From contig JACMOT010000550.1 in NCBI GenBank assembly GCA_014377915.1, forward strand, positions 1 through 11,803: a stretch of DNA of 11,803 nt, read 5' to 3'. Position numbers and translations under genes: made by a program. Position 1 is the stretch's first letter; each line of letters opens with the position of its first letter. This DNA is from Tardiphaga sp. (lineage in GTDB: Bacteria; Pseudomonadota; Alphaproteobacteria; Rhizobiales; Xanthobacteraceae). Positions 1-8,132 of this stretch are shown piece after piece. The notes below the pieces were generated by a model that saw only the letters and a program-made list of their open reading frames with translations, was not told the origin of the DNA and did no database searches.

Positions 1-2064
1 CTTCCCATCAACTCAATCTACATGATGGCGCATTCGGGTGCTCGCGGTTCGCAGGCGCAGATCAAGCAGCTTGCCGGTATGCGCGGCCTGATGGCCAAGC
101 CGTCGGGTGAGATCATCGAGACGCCGATCATCTCGAACTTCAAGGAGGGCCTGTCGGTTCTCGAATACTTCAACTCGACCCACGGCGCCCGCAAGGGTCT
201 CGCCGATACCGCGTTGAAGACCGCGAACTCCGGTTATCTCACCCGTCGTCTGGTCGACGTGGCGCAGGATTGCATCATCACGCAGAGCGATTGTGACACC
301 AAGCTCGGCATCAAGATGCGCGCCATCATCGACTCCGGTTCGGTGGTTGCGTCGCTGGCGTCGCGCATTCTCGGCCGTTCGGCCTGCGACGACATCCGCG
401 ATCCCTTGACCAACAAGGTCATCATCAAGCGCAACACGCTGATGGAGGAAATCGACGTCGATGCCATCCAGCAGGCTGGCGTTCAGGAAGTGAAGATCCG
501 CTCGGCCCTGACCTGCGAACTGGTCAACGGCATCTGCGGCATGTGCTACGGCCGCGATCTGGCCCGCGGCACCCCCGTCAACCACGGTGAGGCCGTCGGC
601 GTCATCGCGGCACAGTCGATCGGTGAACCCGGCACCCAGCTGACCATGCGTACGTTCCACATCGGTGGCGCCGCGCAGATCAACGAGCAGTCGGTCATCG
701 AATCGAACTTCGACGGCAAGGTGACGATCAAGAACGAAGCCATCGCCAAGAACGGCGAAGGCCACATGGTCGCCATGGTCCGCAACATGGTCATCGCCAT
801 CAGCGACTCCGATGGCACCGAGCGTGCGACGCATCGTATTCAGTACGGTGCCCGCGTGCACGTGGCCGAGGGCGACACCATCAAGCGCGGTCAGCGCATC
901 GCGGAATGGGATCCGTATTCCCGTCCGTTGCTGACCGAGGTTGAAGGCGTGATCGGCTTCGAGGATCTGATCGACGGCCAGTCGATCGCCGAGACGCTCG
1001 ACGAATCCACCGGTATCGCCAAGCGCGTGGTTACCGACTGGCGTTCGTCCCGCGGCGGCGCGGATCTGCGGCCGGCGATCGTCATCAAGGGCAAGGATGG
1101 CAAGATCCTGAAGCTCGCCCGGGGTGGTGAAGCCCGCTACATGCTGTCGGTCGACGCCATTCTGTCGGTCGACACCGGCGCCAAGGTGAAGACCGGCGAC
1201 ATTCTCGCCCGCGTCTCCATGGAAAGCGCGAAGACGCGTGACATCACCGGCGGTCTGCCGCGGGTGGCCGAACTGTTCGAGGCCCGCAAGCCGAAGGACG
1301 CGGCGATCATCGCGGAAATCGGCGGCACCATCCGCTTCGGACGCGACTACAAGAACAAGCGCCGGATCTCGATCGAGCCGATCGACAAGAACGAGGAGAC
1401 TCGCGAGTACCTCATTCCGAAGGGCAAGCAGATCCATCTGCAGGACGGCGACATCGTCGAAAAGGGCGATTACATCGTCGAAGGCAATCCCGCGCCGCAC
1501 GACATTCTGGCGATCAAGGGCATCGAGGAACTCGCTGCCTATCTGGTCAACGAAATCCAGGAAGTTTACCGGTTGCAGGGCGTGCTCATCAACGACAAGC
1601 ACATCGAAGTGATTGTTCGTCAGATGCTGCAGAAGGTCGAGATCACCGACCAGGGCGATACCGACATGATCTCGGGCGAACAGATCGACAAGATCGAATT
1701 CGACCAGCTCAATGCCCGCGCCAAGGAAGAAGGCAAGGCGATGGCGACCGGAACGCCGGTGCTGCTCGGCATCACCAAGGCCAGTCTGCAGACCCGTTCG
1801 TTCTTCTCGGCGGGGTCGTTCCAGGAGACCCCGCCAGTGCTGACCGAAGCCGCCCTCAACGGCAAGGAGGATCCGCTCGAAGGCCTCAAGGAAAACGTCA
1901 TTGTCGGCCGGTTGATCCCGGCAGGCACCGGCGCCTCGATGGCGAAGATCCGCGAAGTCGCGGTCAAGCGCGACAAGATGATCCTCGACGAGCGCGAGCG
2001 GCAGGCGACGATCGTGCCGGACGCTCCGGAAGGCGAAACGCTGATGCTGCCGCCCGCCGAGTAA
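1..2064 (+). CDS. rpoC: DNA-directed RNA polymerase subunit beta' (3' part, 5' end outside window)
   Basis: Catalytic beta' subunit of RNA polymerase. The reading frame is open from base 1, so the gene starts upstream; 687 codons are present and the first visible codon corresponds to about residue 717 of E. coli RpoC. The bridge helix region ([20 protein letters not shown]) is encoded at about 184-240. Four zinc-binding cysteines at codons starting 292, 514, 535 and 544 keep the exact E. coli C814/C888/C895/C898 spacing (74, 7 and 3 residues). The trigger loop, [13 protein letters not shown], ends at 660; its catalytic His (E. coli H936) is the codon at 658-660. A long segment between the trigger-loop halves is the SI3-type insertion of proteobacterial enzymes, and the frame resumes with [20 protein letters not shown]. 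The gene ends in PPAE and TAA, followed after 23 nt by a terminator. All key residues are intact, so this is a functional essential gene. Confidence 0.98.
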   Translation, partial: LPINSIYMMAHSGARGSQAQIKQLAGMRGLMAKPSGEIIETPIISNFKEGLSVLEYFNSTHGARKGLADTALKTANSGYLTRRLVDVAQDCIITQSDCDTKLGIKMRAIIDSGSVVASLASRILGRSACDDIRDPLTNKVIIKRNTLMEEIDVDAIQQAGVQEVKIRSALTCELVNGICGMCYGRDLARGTPVNHGEAVGVIAAQSIGEPGTQLTMRTFHIGGAAQINEQSVIESNFDGKVTIKNEAIAKNGEGHMVAMVRNMVIAISDSDGTERATHRIQYGARVHVAEGDTIKRGQRIAEWDPYSRPLLTEVEGVIGFEDLIDGQSIAETLDESTGIAKRVVTDWRSSRGGADLRPAIVIKGKDGKILKLARGGEARYMLSVDAILSVDTGAKVKTGDILARVSMESAKTRDITGGLPRVAELFEARKPKDAAIIAEIGGTIRFGRDYKNKRRISIEPIDKNEETREYLIPKGKQIHLQDGDIVEKGDYIVEGNPAPHDILAIKGIEELAAYLVNEIQEVYRLQGVLINDKHIEVIVRQMLQKVEITDQGDTDMISGEQIDKIEFDQLNARAKEEGKAMATGTPVLLGITKASLQTRSFFSAGSFQETPPVLTEAALNGKEDPLEGLKENVIVGRLIPAGTGASMAKIREVAVKRDKMILDERERQATIVPDAPEGETLMLPPAE

Positions 2065-2087
2065 GCGGCCGCGTTGCACAAGATTGG

Positions 2088-2114
2088 AAAAGGCCGGCGC
2101 AAGCCGGCCTTTTT
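2088..2114 (+). terminator. intrinsic terminator after rpoC
   Basis: A perfect 11-bp stem (AAAAGGCCGGC at 2088-2098 with GCCGGCCTTTT at 2103-2113) encloses a GCAA tetraloop and runs into a T tract ending at 2114. It lies 23 nt after the rpoC stop codon. This is the strongest terminator in the window and should separate the rpoBC transcript from the downstream gene. Confidence 0.9.
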
Positions 2115-2323
2115 CGCGTCTGGCGTGTGCTGCGGGATCATGCCGCCTTTCTGTTCATCTTCCCTTCAGATGAAAAATGATCTTATCTAGAGTGGCTTAG
2201 CGTAACCTGCCAGGCGGGGTGCCAGCCTCGCGCCAGTCGCGTTCCGTTAGGCGCGCAAACGCGCTACATCGATTGTTGCCCGATGTGGCCGTCCATGGCC
2301 GACACGGCGCCTGAAAGAGACCG
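2115..2323. other. intergenic region upstream of the oxidoreductase-methyltransferase gene
   Basis: 209 bp without a convincing gene. An AT-rich patch at about 2168-2189 contains a poor sigma70-like pair (TTCCCT at 2160-2165, TATCTA at 2184-2189, 18-bp spacer). The small hairpin GCGCG-CAAA-CGCGC lies at 2251-2264. A promoter is expected here because of the terminator just upstream, but neither signal is strong. Confidence 0.3.
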
Positions 2324-4378
2324 ATGCTTGATCTTGCAATTGTGGGTGGTGGTCCGGGCGGCCTGATGAGCGCCTGGTATCTCAAGAAGAAGCTCGGCGA
2401 TCTCTGCCGGGTCACCATCTATGAGGCGTCGGATCGCGTCGGCGGCAAGATCCTGACCAAGAAATTCGGTTCCGCGCCGGCGATGTACGAGGCCGGTGTT
2501 GCCGAGATCTATGATTACTCGATGACCGGGCCCGACCCGCTGCGCGAACTGATCCAGCATTTCGGTCTGCAGACGATTCCGATGGACGCTGAGCAGGTGA
2601 TGCTCGATGGCGAGCTGCTCCATGACGTTCCGGGCATGCGGAAAAAATACGGCAACAAGACCGCGGACGCCATTGTGGCGTTCCGCAAGCGCTGCGCCGG
2701 CATGGTGTCGCCGGTGGAATATTACGAAGGCGTCGGGGCCCACGACAACGAGCATCCCTGGGCTTACATCACCTGCGAGGAATTGCTCGAAAAGGAAGTC
2801 TCGGACCCCACCGCGAAGCGATTTCTCAAGGTGATGGCGCGCTCCGATATCGCGACCGAGAGCCACAACACCAATGGGCTCAACGCGCTGAAGAACTTCG
2901 TGATGGATGTCGACGGCTATATCGGCCTGTACTCGATCCAGAACGGCAACGAGCAGTTGATCACGTGCCTGCAGTCGGAAGTCGATGCCGACATCCAGCT
3001 CAACCACCGCGTCCTCAAGGTGGGCAAGACCGAGGCCGGCCGCTACCAGCTCGACATGATGAACGGCAAGGGCGCGGAAACCCGCGACTTCGACCTGGTG
3101 GTGATGTGCCTGCCGCATTCGTGGCTGGCGACGATGCGTTGGGACGGCGAGCAGCTGCGCAAGTCGATGGTCAAGCATGTCTCCTATTTCGACCGGCCGG
3201 CGCATTATTTGCGGGTCTCGATTCTGTTCGATACGCCGTTCTGGGGCGACCAGATCCCCGGCGCCTGGTTCATGTCGGAAGCCTTCGGCGGCTGCTGTGT
3301 GTACAATGAAGGCGCGCGCCACGACGTCGGCAAGCACGGTGTGCTGAACTGGCTGATCGCCGGCTCCGACGCGCTGGCCTTCGCCAATCTCAATGACCAG
3401 CAGCTGATCGACGCGGCGCTGAAATCGTTGCCGGCGTCGCTGGGCGATGCCCGCGCCCATTTCCTGGAAGGCAAGACCCACCGCTGGCTGTCTTCGGTGA
3501 ATGCGATCCCCGGCGGCATGCCGGCGCGCGACGTGATGACCAACCATCGCCCCGAGCCGAAGGAACATCCCGGTATCGTCGTGGTCGGCGACTATTTGTT
3601 CGATTCGACTTTGAACGGCCTGCTGGATTCGTCCGACGCCGCCACCGACATCATCCTCACCGAGATGATGCGGCTGCGCCGGGCGCGCGGCGAGGGCGGT
3701 CCGGTAGTTTCGGACAAGATCGACCGCGACTATTTCGAGAATTATCGTGGCGCCGGTCCCTACAGCGAGGTGTGGAGCCAGTTCACTGATCCCGCCTATC
3801 TGATGGGTCTGATCAAGATCGTCTGGGGCAGGGCCAAGGGCTACAAATTGCTGGTCGCGGGTTCCGCGAGCGGCGAGTTGGTCGGTGCGCTGCGCGACAA
3901 GGGCATCGATGCCTGGGGCGTCGAGAACAACCGGGCTATTCACGCCAAGACGCCGAAGGCGCTGCGAAAATTCAACCAGCTCGGTTCGGTCACCGACCTG
4001 CCGTTCAAGGACGAGCAATTCGATTTCGTATTCGAGACCAGTCTTTGCCATGTCGGTGAGAAGCAGGTCGCCAAGGCGGTGCGCGAGCTCAACCGTGTGG
4101 TCAAGACCGGCGTGTTGTTCGGCTCGGTCACTTCCGACATGGCGCCCGCGCTGATCGATCGTTACGACCTGCTGCGTGGCGTCAAGAAGCTCGGCACCTG
4201 GTGGGAATGGTCGGAATTGTTTTTTACCAACGGTTTCGATCTGTCGATGCACCGCCGCGACTGCACCGAAGCGGTCTGGGCCGCGACGCTGGCCGCCGGC
4301 AAGGGTCCCGGCCACTGGTATGCCGACGCCGACAGCCTGCGCTATTCGTTCTTCGACAAGGTTGAGACGGAGGATTGA
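2324..4378 (+). CDS. FAD-dependent amine-oxidase-like oxidoreductase fused to a class I methyltransferase
   Basis: A 684-residue two-domain protein with no signal peptide, so probably cytosolic. The N-terminal domain (about 1-450) begins with a Rossmann dinucleotide motif, IVGGGPGGL (6-14), an acidic Glu34 at the end of beta 2 for the FAD ribose, and DRVGGKI (37-43). This is the NAD(P)-binding pattern of the amine oxidase, phytoene desaturase and protoporphyrinogen oxidase superfamily. The second FAD signature is GIVVVGDYLFDSTLNG (417-432), followed by SSDAATDI. After a linker, about 490-640 resembles a SAM-dependent methyltransferase: a motif I-like LLVAGSASGEL (509-519), acidic GVENN (532-536), and LPFKDEQFDFVFETS (559-573). 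Motif I is degenerate (GSASG instead of GxGxG), so activity is uncertain. ATG 2324 is chosen because the FAD motif begins immediately after it; the Shine-Dalgarno (AGAGA, 2316-2320) is weak. The substrate is not recognisable. The gene stands alone between a terminator and a palindromic repeat. Confidence 0.85.
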   Translation: MLDLAIVGGGPGGLMSAWYLKKKLGDLCRVTIYEASDRVGGKILTKKFGSAPAMYEAGVAEIYDYSMTGPDPLRELIQHFGLQTIPMDAEQVMLDGELLHDVPGMRKKYGNKTADAIVAFRKRCAGMVSPVEYYEGVGAHDNEHPWAYITCEELLEKEVSDPTAKRFLKVMARSDIATESHNTNGLNALKNFVMDVDGYIGLYSIQNGNEQLITCLQSEVDADIQLNHRVLKVGKTEAGRYQLDMMNGKGAETRDFDLVVMCLPHSWLATMRWDGEQLRKSMVKHVSYFDRPAHYLRVSILFDTPFWGDQIPGAWFMSEAFGGCCVYNEGARHDVGKHGVLNWLIAGSDALAFANLNDQQLIDAALKSLPASLGDARAHFLEGKTHRWLSSVNAIPGGMPARDVMTNHRPEPKEHPGIVVVGDYLFDSTLNGLLDSSDAATDIILTEMMRLRRARGEGGPVVSDKIDRDYFENYRGAGPYSEVWSQFTDPAYLMGLIKIVWGRAKGYKLLVAGSASGELVGALRDKGIDAWGVENNRAIHAKTPKALRKFNQLGSVTDLPFKDEQFDFVFETSLCHVGEKQVAKAVRELNRVVKTGVLFGSVTSDMAPALIDRYDLLRGVKKLGTWWEWSELFFTNGFDLSMHRRDCTEAVWAATLAAGKGPGHWYADADSLRYSFFDKVETED

Positions 4379-4388
4379 ACGGGCAGCT

Positions 4389-4480
4389 CGTAGGGTCGGC
4401 AAAGCGCGGCGTGCCCATGTGTCCCGTGCCCGCGTCGCGAGGCGACGGCATGGCGCAAGATCGCCTTTGCCCACCCTGCG
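4389..4480. repeat. REP-like extragenic palindromic element
   Basis: The left end CGTAGGGTCGGCAAAG (4389-4404) is an imperfect inverted copy of the right end CGCCTTTGCCCACCCTGCG (4462-4480). The two arms differ at a few positions and by a one-base gap. Between them lies a further GC-rich core containing GCGTCGCGAGGCGACGG. It begins 11 bp after the stop codon of the preceding gene. From memory, elements built on TAGGGTGGGCAAAGCG are dispersed in intergenic regions of Bradyrhizobium and relatives. As RNA it would form a long imperfect hairpin and may protect or end the upstream message. Only one copy lies in this window. Confidence 0.6.
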
Positions 4481-4517
4481 TCCGGTCTTGAAAGGCTGCG
4501 ACCTCACCTGCGTTGCT

Positions 4518-4546
4518 TTGCCGAACGTATTCTGTTCGCATACGAT
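4518..4546 (+). promoter_or_regulatory. predicted sigma70-type promoter with a dyad in the spacer
   Basis: TTGCCG (4518-4523) and TACGAT (4541-4546) are separated by exactly 17 bp. The inverted repeat CGAAC-N7-GTTCG (4522-4538) overlaps the -35 box and fills most of the spacer, where a repressor could compete with RNA polymerase. The predicted transcript would start near 4553, about 64 nt before the ABC exporter ATG. The dyad differs from the alphaproteobacterial LexA box, which is a direct GTTC-N7-GTTC repeat. Confidence 0.35.
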
Positions 4547-4616
4547 TATGGCCCGTGGCTTCGACGCCGCGCTTTGATTCCTGCGGTCTGATGGCCGTGC
4601 AGCAACGGTTCGTTCC

Positions 4617-6653
4617 ATGGCCACAAAGCCACCTTCCAAGCCGCCGGTCGACGACAAGGCGCCCGGCGAACCGACGTCGCCGCTCGATGACAAGTTCGCG
4701 TTGCCGGTCGGCGTAGGGGCGGCCTCGGTGCCCGGCGTCAAGCCGCCGGTTGCCGCCGCAAAGCCCGTCAAGGCAAAGCCGGTCGTTGATGATGACGACG
4801 ACGAAGACGAAGATGACGAGGCGGACGACGAGGACGACGAGGAGGACGAAGATCTTGTCGTCTTCACCGCCCGTGAGGCCGCCGGCGCGCTCGGCACGAT
4901 CTACGCCTTTACCCGTCCGTTTCTGACGAATTACAGGAAGATGCTGGCCTTTGTCGGCGTCGGCCTGGTGATCGAGACCCTCTTCAACGTCATCATGCCG
5001 CTGAGTCTGAAATTCCTGATCGACGACGCGCTCGGCGAGGAGGATTTCGAGGCACTGGTGACGATCCTGTCGGTGCTGGCCGTGGCCGGCATCATCACTT
5101 CGATGGTCGCGGTCTGGTACGAGCGCTGGGACGCCAAGCTGGCGGCCTCGGTAATCTCCGATGTTCGCGTCAAACTGTTCGAGCACATCCAGAACCTGCC
5201 ATCGGCCTATTTCGCCCGCACCAAGCGCGGCGAAATCCTGTCCCGCTTCTCGATCGACCTGGCTGCCTATGAAGGCTCGGTGAAGAGCGTCTCCAACAGC
5301 GCGGTGCTGCCGTTCCTGGAGCTGATCGCCGGCCTCATTTTGATGTTTTTCCTGAACTGGCAGCTGGCGGCGATTTCGCTGCTGGTGTTCCCGATCACGC
5401 TGATTGGCCCGCGCATCCTGACTCCGAAGGCGGTGCAGGCCAATTACGACCAGAAGCTGAACGAGGCCTCGCTGCTCGGCATGGTGCAGGAGAACGTCGC
5501 GGCGCAGGCGGTGATCAAGGCGTTCAGCCTGCAGCGCCGCACGCTGGGCTGGTTCCGGCTGCGCAACAATACCGCCCGCGACAAGATCGCCTCCGCGACC
5601 TTCCTGTCGACCATGGTCGAGCGCTCGGTGACCATCTCTGTACTGCTGCTGCATCTGGTGGTGCTGGCGATCGGCGCCTATCTGGCGACCAAGGGCCAGA
5701 TCACCGTCGGCACCTTCGTCACCTTCGAAAGCGCGTTCTGGGAGGTGTCGTACAACATCGCCCATGTCATGCACTTCATCCCGGTGTCGATCCAGTCGGC
5801 CGCCGCGGTGCGTCACATTCAGGAAATGCTCGACGAGCCCACCCGTGGCGCCGACCGCGCCGGCGCGCCCGACCTGCCGCGCATCGTCAACGACATTACC
5901 TTCGACCACGTTACCTTCACCTATGAAGGCGGCGAGACGCCGGTGCTGCAGAATCTCAATCTCAAGATCAAGATCGGCAAGACCGTCGCTATTGTCGGCC
6001 CCAGCGGTTCCGGCAAGAGCACGCTGCTCAATCTGATCCTGCGGCTCTACGTGCCCGATGACGGCAAGGTTTCCATCGACGGCGTCGATATCCGCAAGGT
6101 GACACGCGAGTCGCTGCGCTCGAGCATGGCCGTGGTGTTTCAGGAGAACATGCTGTTCAACATGTCGATCCGCGAGAATATCCGGCTCGGCAAGGAGGGC
6201 GCCACCGACGAGGAAGTCGAGCAGGCCGCGCGCAAGGCCGAAATCCATCGCTACATCATGAGCCTGCCGCAGAAATACGACACTCCGGTCGGCGAGCGTG
6301 GCGACACGCTGTCCGGCGGCCAGCGCCAGCGCATCGCCATTGCCCGCGCTATCGTGCGCAACCCCTCGGTGCTGCTGCTCGATGAAGCCACCTCCGCGCT
6401 CGACCAGACCACCGAGGCGGCGCTGAACAAGACGCTGTTCAAGCTCGCCAAGGGCCGCACCATGATCTCCTCGACCCACCGCCTGACCTCGGTGGTCGAT
6501 ATGGACGAAATCATCGTCATCAATGGCGGCAAGATGATCGAGCGCGGCACGCATGCCGAGTTGCTGGCGCGCAACGGCATGTATCGTCAGTTGTGGGATG
6601 ATCAGGGCCATCAGCCGAGCGGCGCCGCGGACGACGATGATGATGATGAATAG
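4617..6653 (+). CDS. ABC exporter half-transporter (fused membrane and ATPase domains) with acidic termini
   Basis: A 678-residue type IV ABC exporter half-transporter of the MsbA/LmrA-like family, expected to dimerise in the inner membrane and use ATP to export or flip a hydrophobic substrate. Residues 1-57 are Pro/Lys/Ala-rich, and 58-79 are 21 acidic residues out of 22. The membrane domain follows at about 95-400, with hydrophobic segments near 108-130, 146-168, 227-245, 248-268, 335-358 and 378-395. The ATPase domain has Walker A GPSGSGKST (461-469, Lys467), Q-loop Gln509, signature LSGGQ (565-569), Walker B VLLLDE (585-590, catalytic Glu590) and H-loop His621, so it should be active. The C-terminus is a second acidic run (672-678). 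ATG 4617 is the first ATG after an in-frame stop at 4575; no clear Shine-Dalgarno precedes it. The substrate cannot be deduced. The gene appears to have its own promoter and no partner half-transporter beside it, so a homodimer is likely. Confidence 0.92.
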   Translation: MATKPPSKPPVDDKAPGEPTSPLDDKFALPVGVGAASVPGVKPPVAAAKPVKAKPVVDDDDDEDEDDEADDEDDEEDEDLVVFTAREAAGALGTIYAFTRPFLTNYRKMLAFVGVGLVIETLFNVIMPLSLKFLIDDALGEEDFEALVTILSVLAVAGIITSMVAVWYERWDAKLAASVISDVRVKLFEHIQNLPSAYFARTKRGEILSRFSIDLAAYEGSVKSVSNSAVLPFLELIAGLILMFFLNWQLAAISLLVFPITLIGPRILTPKAVQANYDQKLNEASLLGMVQENVAAQAVIKAFSLQRRTLGWFRLRNNTARDKIASATFLSTMVERSVTISVLLLHLVVLAIGAYLATKGQITVGTFVTFESAFWEVSYNIAHVMHFIPVSIQSAAAVRHIQEMLDEPTRGADRAGAPDLPRIVNDITFDHVTFTYEGGETPVLQNLNLKIKIGKTVAIVGPSGSGKSTLLNLILRLYVPDDGKVSIDGVDIRKVTRESLRSSMAVVFQENMLFNMSIRENIRLGKEGATDEEVEQAARKAEIHRYIMSLPQKYDTPVGERGDTLSGGQRQRIAIARAIVRNPSVLLLDEATSALDQTTEAALNKTLFKLAKGRTMISSTHRLTSVVDMDEIIVINGGKMIERGTHAELLARNGMYRQLWDDQGHQPSGAADDDDDDE

Positions 6654-6673
6654 GCGGCGTGCGATGCGTAAAT

Positions 6674-6690
6674 GGCGGATTTGTTCCGCC
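6674..6690 (+). terminator. weak hairpin after the ABC exporter gene
   Basis: GGCGGA (6674-6679) pairs with TCCGCC (6685-6690) around a TTTGT loop, 20 nt after the stop codon. No T-run follows, so it may be a 3'-end-stabilising hairpin or a weak terminator. Confidence 0.25.
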
Positions 6691-6749
6691 GATTATGTTG
6701 CCGCTTCATCAATATACCTTGCTCAGCCACCGACCATATTGGGCTGAAT

Positions 6750-6767
6750 TTACTCGCAATTTAGTAA
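6750..6767. promoter_or_regulatory. small inverted repeat upstream of the receiver-kinase gene
   Basis: TTACT-N8-AGTAA (6750-6767) lies in the most AT-rich stretch of the window (about 6700-6785), ending 14 bp before the candidate ATG at 6782. It could be an operator or part of the promoter. No well-spaced -35/-10 pair could be identified around it. Confidence 0.2.
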
Positions 6768-6781
6768 GATAAAGCGTAATT

Positions 6782-8098
6782 ATGTCCGGTACCGTTCAGT
6801 CGGCGCGGATAGCCGATCAGCGTGGCCCGGTATGTTCGACGCCGCTGAGCAACTGGCTCGATGACCGCCATGGCTCCCTCAGCAAAGCGCCTCCATCCAT
6901 GAATTCGACTTCGTCCGCCGCCCCCGCCAACGTCCTGATTGTCGAAGACGAAATGGTGCTGCGCATGCGCGCCGTCGATATCGTCGAGGACGCCGGCTTC
7001 AACGCGGTGGAAGCCGTCAATGCCGACGATGCGATGGTGATCCTGGAATCGCGTTCGGACATCTCGCTGCTGTTCACCGATATCCAGATGCCGGGCAGCA
7101 TGGACGGGCTCAAGCTCGCCCACGCGGTGCATAACCGCTGGCCAGCGATCAAGATCATTCTGGTCTCCGGCCAGATCAAGCCGACCGATGCCGAAAAGCC
7201 GGAAGACAGCCGGTTCTTTGGCAAGCCGCTGGGCGCGGCGCAAATGGTCGCCGAGATTCAGGACATGGTGGGAGCTGGCGTCTTGCAGATCGTGCCGGCA
7301 GTCAGCGCCGAAATGACGACATTGCCGGTCTCCTTCAAGCCGGCCGTTCTACTCGAGGAAGAGCATCATCCGACGGCGCAGGAATTCCTCACGGCCGAGA
7401 ATGACAGCCTTCGTCTGCTGCTCGAGCAGGCGGTGATCGACGCCAACGTGCTGCTGGCTCAGGCCGGCATCGGCGCCGAGGAGCGCGAGGCCGCCGACAA
7501 GCTGCAGAAACTGATCCTCGACGAGTTGCATCATCGCATCAAGAACACGCTGGCGACGGTCAGTGCCATCGCCTCGCAGAGCCTGCGCAATGCGACCAGC
7601 CTCGAGCACGGTCAGCAGGCGATCGAGGGCCGTCTCGTCGCGCTTGGCCGCGCCCATGACCTTCTGATGCAGGTCAGCTGGGCCAATGCCGGTCTGGCGC
7701 ACATCGTGCGCGGCGCCGTCGAGGCCTATGACAGTCAGAGCGAGGGGCGCTTCACCATCGACGGACCGGACATCCGGATCTCTTCCGGCGCCGTGATCGC
7801 GCTGGCGATGACGTTGAACGAATTATGCACCAACACCACGAAGTTCGGCGCGTTGTCGGTCCCGACCGGCCGCGTCGCCGTCACCTGGCAGATCGATGAG
7901 GCCACGCAGCGTCTGCGGCTGCTGTGGAGCGAAAGCAGCGGCCCGAAGGTGCAGGCGCCGACCCGGCGGAGTTTTGGGACGCGGATGATGGGGTCGCTTG
8001 GCCAGCAATTGAGCGGGCAGGTGAGGCTGAGTTACGAGCCCTCGGGCTTCGTCTACGCCCTCGATGTGCCACTGAGCTCGCTGCTGCCGAAGCCGTAG
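6782..8098 (+). CDS. response-regulator receiver fused to an HWE-family histidine kinase
   Basis: A 438-residue soluble signalling protein without membrane segments. A receiver domain comes first (about 49-165): VLIVEDE with acidic Glu56/Asp57, phospho-acceptor Asp100 in FTDIQMPG, and Lys148 in GKPL. A linker with coiled-coil character (about 200-248) leads to an HWE-type transmitter. Its DELHHRIKNTLATV places the phospho-His at 251, the ATP-binding N-box is LNELCTNTTKFGA (345-357), and the W-x-E motif is LLWSESSGP (380-388; Trp382, Glu384). These three features define the HWE family, which is abundant in rhizobial alphaproteobacteria. The order, receiver before kinase, suggests that phosphorylation from another kinase controls output, or that the receiver acts as an internal phosphate sink. 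Two starts are possible: ATG 6782, used here, or in-frame ATG 6899, which begins just before the receiver; neither has a strong Shine-Dalgarno. No cognate regulator or sensor lies nearby. Confidence 0.9.
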   Translation: MSGTVQSARIADQRGPVCSTPLSNWLDDRHGSLSKAPPSMNSTSSAAPANVLIVEDEMVLRMRAVDIVEDAGFNAVEAVNADDAMVILESRSDISLLFTDIQMPGSMDGLKLAHAVHNRWPAIKIILVSGQIKPTDAEKPEDSRFFGKPLGAAQMVAEIQDMVGAGVLQIVPAVSAEMTTLPVSFKPAVLLEEEHHPTAQEFLTAENDSLRLLLEQAVIDANVLLAQAGIGAEEREAADKLQKLILDELHHRIKNTLATVSAIASQSLRNATSLEHGQQAIEGRLVALGRAHDLLMQVSWANAGLAHIVRGAVEAYDSQSEGRFTIDGPDIRISSGAVIALAMTLNELCTNTTKFGALSVPTGRVAVTWQIDEATQRLRLLWSESSGPKVQAPTRRSFGTRMMGSLGQQLSGQVRLSYEPSGFVYALDVPLSSLLPKP

Positions 8099-8113
8099 TC
8101 GGCAGTAGCCAAC

Positions 8114-8132
8114 CCGGCTCTATACCAGCCGG
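8114..8132. terminator. hairpin at the convergent gene junction
   Basis: CCGGCT (8114-8119) pairs perfectly with AGCCGG (8127-8132) around a 7-nt loop that contains the stop codon of the minus-strand gene. It sits between two convergent genes whose ends are 21 bp apart, so it may serve both directions. Neither side has a T-run. Confidence 0.35.

Noticed and set aside
13..2079. Minus-strand open frame of 688 codons opposite rpoC
   Set aside because: It lies wholly antisense to the conserved RpoC frame, its translation has no recognisable domain, and long antisense frames are expected in GC-rich DNA with strong third-position bias.
4524..4537. LexA/SOS box in the exporter promoter
   Set aside because: The sequence is GAAC-N7-GTTC, an inverted repeat. 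The alphaproteobacterial LexA site is a direct GTTC-N7-GTTC repeat, and the Gram-positive type has a four-base spacer.
2264..4897. Minus-strand open frame of 877 codons opposite the fusion gene
   Set aside because: It is longer than the plus-strand gene, but the plus frame carries FAD and SAM motifs, while the minus frame spans an intergenic repeat and starts in a serine run that is the shadow of the acidic stretch.
4224..6611. Minus-strand open frame of 795 codons opposite the ABC exporter
   Set aside because: The plus frame has all ABC ATPase motifs. The minus frame is rich in His, Gln and Arg without any domain, as expected of an antisense shadow.
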